A DNA stretch of 64,000 nucleotides, taken from NCBI RefSeq assembly GCF_038004425.1, contig NZ_JBBORC010000001.1:2953001-3017000 (forward strand), given 5' to 3'. Positions 9,780-16,206 of the stretch are shown here, one piece after another; position 1 is the first letter of the stretch, and each line of letters opens with the position of its first letter. The DNA comes from Solibacillus sp. FSL W7-1464. Its GTDB lineage: Bacteria > Bacillota > Bacilli > Bacillales_A > Planococcaceae. Both the position numbers and the translations under genes were made by a program. The notes beneath the pieces were generated by a model. The model was not told where the DNA came from, did no database searches, and saw only the letters and a program-made list of their open reading frames with translations.

Positions 9780-10800
9780 GCTCAATCACCTCCGTTTGAA
9801 TTTCCTGTTTCGCTAAAAAGCTTAATGCTTCCGCGACTGCTTTCGGTTCGCCATTGATATGAATAAACAATGTACCGAATGAACCGCCCGTTGTATTCGA
9901 GATTTTACCATGGACAATATTTACAACTACGTCAAATTGCTTGATCATTTGCGAGATGACAGGCTGTTCTGTCGTTGCCCCGGCAAATATTAATTTGGCG
10001 ATTTTGCCTCCTGGATAGTTGGCAAAAATTTGTTCTAGTGATGCTTGTGTTTCCTGCGTTTCACCAGAAGCCTGTGATACGAAGTTTTTCGTAATTGGTG
10101 CTTGAGGATGCTGGAACACTTGCAATACATCACCTTGCTCCACAACTTTTCCGGCTTCCATTACCGCTACTCTGTTACAGATTTTGCGGATAACATGCAT
10201 TTCATGTGTAATGAGTACAATTGTAAGACCGATGTTTTTATTAATATCGAGCAGTAATTCCAAAATGGAATCCGTTGTTTCCGGATCAAGCGCTGAAGTC
10301 GCTTCATCACATAAAAGCACTTCCGGGTTGTTTGCCAACGCTCTTGCAATGCCCACACGCTGCTTTTGCCCGCCGGACAACTGAGAAGGATACGCTTTCC
10401 CTCTTCCTTTTAAACCAACGAGTTCAATCAGCTCTTCCACTCGCTTTTCACGGTCAGCTTTTGAAACTCCTGCAATTTCAAGTGGGAATGCGATATTTTC
10501 TTCGACTGTACGGGACCAGAGCAGATTGAAATGCTGGAAAATCATACTTATTTTTTGACGCGCTTCTCGTAATTTTGCCCCGGAAGCTTTTGCAATATCC
10601 TGGCCGCCTACAATGACAGACCCTGTTGTTGGCTTTTCCAAACCGTTCAGCAGGCGGATCATTGTACTTTTACCGGCACCACTGTAGCCGATAATACCGT
10701 ATATTTCTCCTTTGTTAATCGATAAACTTACATTATCAACTGCCGTAAGTTTACCGTTTTTCGTGTTATACACTTTAGTAATATTTTGTATATCAATCAT
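9772..10800 (-). CDS. metN: methionine ABC importer ATPase
   Basis: MetN (342 aa) powers methionine uptake. Walker A is GYSGAGKST (residues 38-46), the ABC signature LSGGQKQR about residue 141, and Walker B VLLCDEATSALD about residue 160. From about residue 265 to the end there is a NIL-type ACT-like domain (GEPKAVAEALSFLAKQ), which in MetN binds methionine and inhibits transport. It is the first gene of metNPQ. The leader is an S-box riboswitch, so expression is expected when S-adenosylmethionine is low. Confidence 0.94.
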   Translation of the reverse strand: MIDIQNITKVYNTKNGKLTAVDNVSLSINKGEIYGIIGYSGAGKSTMIRLLNGLEKPTTGSVIVGGQDIAKASGAKLREARQKISMIFQHFNLLWSRTVEENIAFPLEIAGVSKADREKRVEELIELVGLKGRGKAYPSQLSGGQKQRVGIARALANNPEVLLCDEATSALDPETTDSILELLLDINKNIGLTIVLITHEMHVIRKICNRVAVMEAGKVVEQGDVLQVFQHPQAPITKNFVSQASGETQETQASLEQIFANYPGGKIAKLIFAGATTEQPVISQMIKQFDVVVNIVHGKISNTTGGSFGTLFIHINGEPKAVAEALSFLAKQEIQTEVIEHV

Positions 10801-10882
10801 CGGTTGTACTCCTTCTAAATCGAAATAACCTGCTTGCTATTTCAAAATCATGTTCTTTTTCATCCAAAACCTCCGTTGAATG

Positions 10883-10918
10883 AAAAAAACCTTTCTACCA
10901 TGACAAGTAGAAAGGTTT
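10883..10918 (-). terminator. S-box expression-platform terminator before metN
   Basis: On the minus strand GTAGAAAGGTTT (complement of 10887-10898) closes a 12-bp stem with 10907-10918 and is followed by TTTTTTT (10883-10889). It sits just downstream of the aptamer and about 85 bp before metN, as in S-box off-switches. Confidence 0.88.
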
Positions 10919-10942
10919 CACATACATTTATACGGTAAACCG

Positions 10943-11050
10943 TTCTCTCATCTTTCAAAGTTTAAACTTTGTGTGAATTGGCACCTTTGCGTAAACGCTG
11001 GTTGCCGGGCTTCATAGGGCACTTCCCTCCACCTCTCTTTATAAGAGTAA
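10943..11050 (-). ncRNA. SAM-I (S-box) riboswitch aptamer
   Basis: Read on the minus strand, the conserved S-box blocks appear in order: CTCTTAT.AAGAGAGGTGGAGG at the 5' side, GCCCTATGAAGCCCGGCAACC, AAGGTGCCAATTC and the closing GATGAGAGAA. P1 pairs CTCT near 11045 with AGAG near 10945. With bound SAM the terminator at 10883-10918 should form and stop metNPQ transcription. Confidence 0.95.
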
Positions 11051-11079
11051 CGTTATTAAGTTTTATTATTATGAATGTT

Positions 11080-11108
11080 ACTTTATCACGACAAAGTGAA
11101 TACGTCAA
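11080..11108 (-). promoter_or_regulatory. promoter of the metNPQ leader
   Basis: On the minus strand TTGACG (11103-11108), a 17-bp spacer and TAAAGT (11080-11085) form a SigA-type promoter about 30 bp upstream of the S-box. The -35 touches the stop codon of the preceding yusE-like gene. Confidence 0.75.
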
Positions 11109-11411
11109 TTACTTTTTTAATATTTCATACAAAAACGGTACGGATTTAAACGCATAAATTTTATCCGTTAGTTCCCCGTTGTCTGAAACGATTAAACAAG
11201 GTACACTTTCAATTTTCAACTCATATGGCAAATCCCCTAAATAATTGATATTTGCCATACCAAGTGGTAAATCTGGGAGTAATTTCTCAATTACATCCAA
11301 CATTTTTTCCGACACTTCACATGTGCCGCACATAGGCGTATATAAGAAAAAAGCTGTCTGATCATGCTGTTGTACGTTCTGTTCCCACTGCTGTTTCGTC
11401 CATTGTTCCAT
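11109..11411 (-). CDS. yusE: thioredoxin-like protein (YusE-like)
   Basis: A small 100-aa thioredoxin-fold protein with a CGTC active site at residues 28-31 (FFLYTPMCGTC) and the cis-proline strand ESVPCLIVS near residue 68. It is likely a cytosolic thiol-disulfide oxidoreductase; the substrate is unknown. It has no signal peptide. It lies 7 bp after the Toprim gene yusF, with AAGGATG upstream of its ATG, so the pair is co-transcribed. The order gcvH-yusF-yusE-metN is that of the B. subtilis yus region, which is the main reason for the symbol. CGTC differs from the classic CGPC motif. Confidence 0.75.
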   Translation of the reverse strand: MEQWTKQQWEQNVQQHDQTAFFLYTPMCGTCEVSEKMLDVIEKLLPDLPLGMANINYLGDLPYELKIESVPCLIVSDNGELTDKIYAFKSVPFLYEILKK

Positions 11412-11418
11412 TATACTG

Positions 11419-11745
11419 TCATCCTTCTTTTACTATAAATTTTGCCTGTAGTAAAATATCCCTTAAGATTTTAGTAGGTGTTTTTTCTACTTCAACGTAT
11501 TCGTGAGGTATGATAAGCTGCGTCGCTTCGGGATATGCACGGTTCATCAGTTTACGTAACTTTTCACCATTTTTATCTGCATCAAACATTGTGATAATTT
11601 CATCATGCTCATAGTCTTCCAATAAATCAATCAAATTGACTTCACTAATCGTCCCATTTGTACAAATAATCGTAACGTCTTCCGCTAAAATCGGAATCAA
11701 TCGCAATTTATCGGCACGACCTTCTACAACGATGCATTTCCCCAT
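11419..11745 (-). CDS. yusF: Toprim-domain protein (YusF-like)
   Basis: A 108-aa protein that is essentially a lone Toprim domain. It starts MGKCIVVEGRADKLRL, where the Glu of VEG is the catalytic-type acidic residue, and has the acidic FDADKNGEKLRK motif near residue 57. Toprim domains bind Mg2+ and act in nucleases, primases and topoisomerases; stand-alone versions resemble the RNase M5-type domain. The C-terminal half carries VEVEKTPTKILRDIL. An AAAGGAAG ribosome site precedes the ATG. It follows gcvH beyond a terminator. The molecular function of this small family is not established to my knowledge. Confidence 0.75.
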   Translation of the reverse strand: MGKCIVVEGRADKLRLIPILAEDVTIICTNGTISEVNLIDLLEDYEHDEIITMFDADKNGEKLRKLMNRAYPEATQLIIPHEYVEVEKTPTKILRDILLQAKFIVKEG

Positions 11746-11789
11746 ATAACACGCTTCCTTTCATCCGTCACCTTTATGTATAGAATAAC

Positions 11790-11830
11790 AAAAAAACACT
11801 AAAACCTTTAATTAGAAGGCTTTAGTGTTT
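11790..11830 (-). terminator. terminator after gcvH
   Basis: AAACACTAAA (11794-11803) pairs with its complement at 11821-11830, with extra inner AAGG/CCTT pairing; on the minus strand the stem is followed by TTTTTTTTGTTA. Confidence 0.8.
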
Positions 11831-11834
11831 CATA

Positions 11835-12215
11835 TTATTGTTCGATTAATGCAGTGTAAGCATCTGCGTCTAATAATTCTTCAACTTCTGCTTCACTTGT
11901 TAACTCAACCGTAACCATCCATGCATTGCCGTATGGAGATTCGTTTACGTATTCAGGATTGTCCAGTAATTCTTCGTTGATTGCAACAACTTTACCAGAA
12001 AGTGGTGCATATAGTTCAGAAACTGTTTTAACAGATTCTACACTACCGAATGGCTGATCCTTTGAAATTTCATCGCCTACTTCAGGTAACTCTACGAATA
12101 CGATATCGCCTAGTTCAGATTGTGCGAAATCCGTAATACCGATCGTTGCTTTACCGTCTTCAATTTTAACCCACTCATGCTCTTTTGAATAACGTAATTC
12201 TTTTGGTGTGCTCAT
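11835..12215 (-). CDS. gcvH: glycine cleavage system H protein
   Basis: GcvH (126 aa) carries the lipoyl arm that shuttles the aminomethyl group in glycine cleavage; in B. subtilis and S. aureus it is also the obligatory relay for lipoate or octanoate transfer to other lipoyl enzymes. The lipoylation site is Lys63 in [16 protein letters not shown]. The N-terminus reads [22 protein letters not shown], typical of the family. A perfect GGAGG precedes ATG 12215. No gcvT or gcvP gene is nearby, as in B. subtilis, where gcvH sits alone in the yus region. Confidence 0.95.
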   Translation of the reverse strand: MSTPKELRYSKEHEWVKIEDGKATIGITDFAQSELGDIVFVELPEVGDEISKDQPFGSVESVKTVSELYAPLSGKVVAINEELLDNPEYVNESPYGNAWMVTVELTSEAEVEELLDADAYTALIEQ

Positions 12216-12295
12216 TTGAAAACCTCCATGTCATATGTAGTACAATCAAGTTCATTTTGCCATATTTCGTTCGGAAATACAATGTGAATAACTGT

Positions 12296-12652
12296 TTATT
12301 TCCAAGTTTCTAAGAAGTCAGACTCCTTAAATCCTAAAGTTAATTTTTTACCATCTGTTACGATTGGTCGCTTAATTAACATACCATCTGATGCTAATAG
12401 CTCTAACTGCTCATCTTCGGACATTGTCGGCAGTTTGTCTTTTAGGCCTAACTCACGATATTTCATGCCAGATGTATTAAAAAATTTCTTTAACGGCACT
12501 CCGCTTGCTTCGTAAATGGCTTTAATTTCCTCTTTCGATGGTGTCTGTTCTACGATATGAATATTTTCATAGTCCACACCTTGCTCATCTAGCCATTTTT
12601 GCGCCTTTTTACAAGTTGTACATTTCGGATATTGAATGAATTTTACTGTCAT
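12296..12652 (-). CDS. yusI: Spx/ArsC-family protein (YusI-like)
   Basis: This 118-aa protein belongs to the ArsC/Spx thioredoxin-fold family. A CTTC redox motif lies at residues 11-14 (YPKCTTCKKAQKWL), followed by GLKDKLPTMSEDEQLELLASDGMLIKRPIV, the usual ArsC-family helix and cis-Pro loop. Lacking evidence for arsenate-reductase partners, it may be a reductase or a Spx-like regulator of unknown target. An AAAAGGAG ribosome site precedes ATG 12652. It begins the yusI-gcvH group, just upstream of the repeat array that separates it from the fad operon. Confidence 0.8.
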   Translation of the reverse strand: MTVKFIQYPKCTTCKKAQKWLDEQGVDYENIHIVEQTPSKEEIKAIYEASGVPLKKFFNTSGMKYRELGLKDKLPTMSEDEQLELLASDGMLIKRPIVTDGKKLTLGFKESDFLETWK

Positions 12653-12740
12653 ATAAGTACTCCTTTTGCCCTGGATTTTCCTATATTGTAACGGATATAG
12701 AAGGACAAATCAAAAATGTGTTCGCATTATCGGAGCAGTT

Positions 12741-12917
12741 TTTATTAGAAGATGTATGAAAATATTAGAACATGCCGGACTTATATTAGAAGAATGGATT
12801 CACTTATTTGAACCTTTGAGTGACATATTAGAAGATATGGTACTTATATTAGAAGTTCTGAAATATATTAGAACTTCTGAAATTATATTAGAACATTTTA
12901 CGATTTATTAGAAAATC
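12741..12917 (+). repeat. array A: nine TATTAGAA motifs at 19-21 bp spacing
   Basis: TTAGAA (or a variant) begins at 12745, 12765, 12786, 12807, 12828, 12849, 12868, 12888 and 12908, giving spacings 20, 21, 21, 21, 21, 19, 20, 20. Unit 4 is the variant TATTTGAAC and the last unit ends TATTAGAAAATCC. The sequence between motifs varies. The same architecture occurs at 60051-60235. The array lies between the fadE terminator and the start of yusI. A frame through it reads ILExxxx heptads, but spacings of 19 and 20 break that frame and there is no convincing start, so I call it a DNA or RNA repeat. Confidence 0.9.
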
Positions 12918-12921
12918 CATA

Positions 12922-12950
12922 GAAAAACCGGGTGCACGGCCATGCACCCG
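12922..12950 (-). terminator. terminator of the fadNAE operon
   Basis: CGGGTGCA (12929-12936) pairs with TGCACCCG (12943-12950); the minus strand then runs into GGTTTTTCT. It sits 16 bp past the fadE stop and directly before repeat array A. Confidence 0.88.
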
Positions 12951-12965
12951 ATTACAATCAAATTA

Positions 12966-14750
12966 TTAAACTACATATTTTTCTGCTTCGATCAGTTTCG
13001 CTGCAGCTTCACGTTTTTTCGGAATTAAGTTGTAAGGGTTGTTGCGCGTTAATTTACGTAATGCCGATAAAATCATACGTGCATCGTCACCTTCAACTGA
13101 AGCGATTAATGTTTCTTTCGCTTCTTTTTCGATCTCTGCGAATGCTTCCTGACAGAAAATTTGAGTATAAAGAATTTTTTGTGCTGCTTTTTCTTCTCCG
13201 TCACGCTCGATTGCTTTCTGTGTACGGATTACTGCAGATTCCATTGCGTATAATTGGTTCGCAATATTCGCGATGTTCACTAACAGCTCTTGCTCTGCAT
13301 CCAGTTTTGCGCCATAGCGTTGTGCTGCTGCACCTGCTGCAAGTACTGCGATCTTCTTCGCATTTTTCACTAAATATTTCTCTTGCTCTAATGCACCTTG
13401 ACCAATTTCTTCAGGCATAAGCATTAATAGTTCGTTTTGCAGTTCTTGCGCTACTTGTAAAAGCGGTAACTCACCTTTTAATGCTTTTTTCATAAATGTG
13501 CCCGGTACGATCATACGGTTAATTTCGTTTGTACCTTCGAAAATACGGTTAATACGAGAGTCGCGGTAAATGCGTTCTACTTCGTACTCAGCCATAAAGC
13601 CGTAACCGCCGTGTAGCTGAACCGCTTCATCCGCTACGAAATCCAATGTTTCAGAACCGAATACTTTTGCGATTGAGCACTCAATAGCATATTCAGCAAT
13701 TGCTGCTGCAATTGATTTGCCGTCTTTTTGCTCTTCGTCAGATAACTGGCTTAAACGGTCTTCGAAGTAACCAACTGTACGGTAGTTTAACGATTCAGAT
13801 GCATAAATGTGAGAAGCCATTGATGCGATCTTTTCTTTCGTTAAGTTGAAGTCCGATAATTTTGTTTTGAATTGCTGGCGTTGGTTTGTATAAGCAACCG
13901 CTAATTCAAATGCACGTTTAGATGCACCTACAGTACCTACTCCTAATTTATAACGTCCGATATTTAAAATGTTGAATGCGATAATATGACCGCGGCCTAC
14001 TTCACCAAGTAAGTTTTCTACAGGCACTTCTGCATCTTCTAAAATTAATGTACGAGTTGAAGATGATTTAATCCCCATTTTCTTCTCTTCCGGACCTACA
14101 GAAACACCCGGGAATGAACGCTCAACGATGAATGCTGTAAATTTATCGCCATCGATTTTCGCGTATACAACGAATACATCTGCAAAGCCTGCATTTGTAA
14201 TCCATTGTTTTTCACCATTTAACACGTAATGTGTGCCTGCTTCATTTAACTTAGCTGTTGTTTTAGCGCCTAATGCATCCGAACCTGAACCTGGCTCTGT
14301 TAATGCATATGCTGCGATTAAAGCACCTGAAGCTAACTTCGGTAAGTACTTCGTTTTTTGATCATGGTTACCGAATAATACGATTGGTAATGAACCGATC
14401 CCAACATGGGCACCGTGCGTGATTGAGAAACCGCCAGCCGGTGACATTTTTTCTGCGATTAATGCAGAAGAAATTTTATCTAAGCCTAAGCCTTCGTATT
14501 CTTCTGGCACATCAGCTGCCAGTAAACCTAAATCTCCTGCTGTTTTTAATAGACGTACAGAGTGATCGAACTCATGGTGCTCCAAGTTTTCAACTACTGG
14601 TAATACTTCGTTCGTTACGTATTCCTGTGTTGTTTGAGCAATCATTTTTTGTTCATCTGTGAAATCTTCCGGTGTAATTACTCGGTTAATATCCACGTCC
14701 TCGATTAAAAAGCCGCCACCTTTAATAATGCTGTTTGTTGTTTGTGCCAT
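12966..14750 (-). CDS. fadE: acyl-CoA dehydrogenase FadE (YusJ type)
   Basis: FadE (594 aa) catalyses the FAD-dependent first oxidation of acyl-CoA in beta-oxidation. Acyl-CoA dehydrogenase signatures are YALTEPGSGSDALGAKTTA (about residue 150), KQWITNAGFADVFVVYAK and, near residue 400, VQLHGGYGFMAEYEVERIYRDSRINRIFEGTNEI. About 170 residues beyond the usual ~390-residue core form the C-terminal extension typical of this Bacillus subfamily. GGAGG precedes ATG 14750. It is the last gene of fadN-fadA-fadE, the B. subtilis yusLKJ order. Electrons presumably pass to an electron-transfer flavoprotein not in the window. FadR-type control is expected through the operator upstream of fadN. Confidence 0.94.
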   Translation of the reverse strand: MAQTTNSIIKGGGFLIEDVDINRVITPEDFTDEQKMIAQTTQEYVTNEVLPVVENLEHHEFDHSVRLLKTAGDLGLLAADVPEEYEGLGLDKISSALIAEKMSPAGGFSITHGAHVGIGSLPIVLFGNHDQKTKYLPKLASGALIAAYALTEPGSGSDALGAKTTAKLNEAGTHYVLNGEKQWITNAGFADVFVVYAKIDGDKFTAFIVERSFPGVSVGPEEKKMGIKSSSTRTLILEDAEVPVENLLGEVGRGHIIAFNILNIGRYKLGVGTVGASKRAFELAVAYTNQRQQFKTKLSDFNLTKEKIASMASHIYASESLNYRTVGYFEDRLSQLSDEEQKDGKSIAAAIAEYAIECSIAKVFGSETLDFVADEAVQLHGGYGFMAEYEVERIYRDSRINRIFEGTNEINRMIVPGTFMKKALKGELPLLQVAQELQNELLMLMPEEIGQGALEQEKYLVKNAKKIAVLAAGAAAQRYGAKLDAEQELLVNIANIANQLYAMESAVIRTQKAIERDGEEKAAQKILYTQIFCQEAFAEIEKEAKETLIASVEGDDARMILSALRKLTRNNPYNLIPKKREAAAKLIEAEKYVV

Positions 14751-14788
14751 TATAAATTCCTCCCTAGTTTCCTTTGTGATTGTTTATT

Positions 14789-14894
14789 GTGTTGTTTTCC
14801 GTTTCGGTTACGCTTTCCGCGGGCACGGCCTGAGCCTGTAGTCTCAGGCGTCGTGCTTTTCCCGCTGGAGTCGAACCTTCACTACAAACAACAC
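14789..14894. repeat. 106-bp inverted-repeat element in the fadA-fadE gap
   Basis: Outer arms GTGTTGTTT (14789-14797) and AAACAACAC (14886-14894) enclose a GC-rich core with a second dyad: GCGGG-CACG-GCCTGAG (from 14819) against CTCAGGC-CGTG-CCCGC (to 14865). The core differs in composition from its surroundings and resembles, from memory, GC-rich intergenic palindromes (GCGGAAAGCG type) common in Bacillus relatives. It lies inside an operon, so it would be transcribed and could fold. Confidence 0.65.
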
Positions 14895-14913
14895 TTATTG
14901 TTTCCCCAGACAA

Positions 14914-16086
14914 TTAAAGAACTTCAAATACCCCTGCTGCGCCCATTCCGCCGCCGATACACATTGTTACGACACCGTATTTACCGCCGCGGCGTTTTAA
15001 TTCATTGATCAGCTTCACTGTTAGAATCGCACCTGTTGCACCAAGCGGGTGACCTAATGCGATTGCCCCTCCGTTAACATTCACTTTCTCCATATCAATG
15101 CCTAGCTCACGAACAACTTGAATTGATTGAGATGCGAATGCTTCGTTAATTTCCCACAGGTCTACTTGATCTTGTGTAATCCCTGCAATTTCAAGCGCTT
15201 TCGGTACTGCTACGATTGGTCCGATACCCATTACTTCCGGTGGAACTCCGCCGACAGCAAATCCTAGGAATTTAGCCAGTGGCTGCATGCCCTGTTTCTC
15301 TGCTTCTTCACGGTCCATTACTAGTACTGCTGCTGCACCGTCAGAAGTTTGTGAAGCATTTCCTGCTGTTACAGAACCTTTAACATTGAATGCTGGACGT
15401 AATTTTGCCAACGTTTCTACCGATGTACCTGGGCGAACCCCTTCATCTGTATCAAAGATCGTCACTTTTTCTTTTAACTGGTTGTTTTCATCGACGTAAT
15501 ATTCCGTTACTTCAACCGGAACGATTTCGTCTTTGAATTTACCTTCTTTAATCGCTTTTTCTGCTAACTCGTGTGAACGTACGGCAAATGCATCCTGCTC
15601 TTCACGTGTTACATTGTAACGATTCGCTACCTCTTCAGCTGTGTGACCCATACCGATATAGTATTGTGGTGCATCTTCAGCAATTTTCGGGTTTAGACGA
15701 ACTGTATTACCAGTCATCGGAATCATACTCATCGATTCTGTACCACCTGCAACGATTGCTTTTGCATGGCCAAGCATAATACGCTCAGCTGCGTAGGCAA
15801 TTGTTTGCAGTCCTGATGAACAGAAACGGTTCACTGTTAATGCCGGTGTTTCATCCGGTAACCCTGCCAATGCCCCAACTAAGCGGGCAACATTCATCCC
15901 TTGTTCTGCTTCTGGCATTGCACATCCCATAATTAAATCATCAACCGGACCTTCATAGCCCGCACGCTTTAATGCTTCTTTTACTACGACTGCACCAAAA
16001 TCATCTGGGCGAGTGTTCGCAAGTGATCCTTTTTTCGCACGTCCGATTGGTGTTCGTGCTCCTGCAACGATAACGGCTTCACGCAT
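14914..16086 (-). CDS. fadA: acetyl-CoA acyltransferase (3-ketoacyl-CoA thiolase)
   Basis: FadA (390 aa) performs the thiolytic last step of beta-oxidation, releasing acetyl-CoA. Catalytic residues are visible: nucleophilic Cys89 in [11 protein letters not shown], the His of [16 protein letters not shown], and the C-terminal Cys of [10 protein letters not shown]. The N-terminus [21 protein letters not shown] is typical of the thiolase family. An AAGGGGG ribosome site lies upstream of ATG 16086. It follows fadN by about 120 bp, a gap that contains two hairpins, and precedes fadE. The Bacillus homologue is YusK. Confidence 0.95.
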   Translation of the reverse strand: MREAVIVAGARTPIGRAKKGSLANTRPDDFGAVVVKEALKRAGYEGPVDDLIMGCAMPEAEQGMNVARLVGALAGLPDETPALTVNRFCSSGLQTIAYAAERIMLGHAKAIVAGGTESMSMIPMTGNTVRLNPKIAEDAPQYYIGMGHTAEEVANRYNVTREEQDAFAVRSHELAEKAIKEGKFKDEIVPVEVTEYYVDENNQLKEKVTIFDTDEGVRPGTSVETLAKLRPAFNVKGSVTAGNASQTSDGAAAVLVMDREEAEKQGMQPLAKFLGFAVGGVPPEVMGIGPIVAVPKALEIAGITQDQVDLWEINEAFASQSIQVVRELGIDMEKVNVNGGAIALGHPLGATGAILTVKLINELKRRGGKYGVVTMCIGGGMGAAGVFEVL

Positions 16087-16110
16087 AATGATGTTTCCCC
16101 CTTGTGATTA

Positions 16111-16200
16111 GCCGGCAAGTAAACTCGTAAGCTAGTTGCCGGCAAAATATTTCAATTAATACATCGTTTTAGAAAAGTCTGTCGCTCTCTGCGGCGCGGA
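16111..16200 (-). other. fadN-fadA intercistronic hairpins
   Basis: GCCGGCAA (16111-16118) pairs with TTGCCGGC (16136-16143) around a 17-nt loop. A second weaker hairpin near 16170-16200 pairs GAAGTC with GACTT plus an inner CGC/GCG. Neither is followed by a T-tract on the minus strand, so these look like processing or stability structures and not full terminators. Confidence 0.45.
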
Positions 16201-16206
16201 CTTCTA

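Noticed and set aside
12666-12911. 81-aa plus-strand frame through array A with ILE heptads and YIRT
   Set aside because: It starts in unrelated sequence without a ribosome site, and the heptads simply reflect the 21-bp motif spacing; the YIRT arises where a 19-bp step shifts the frame.
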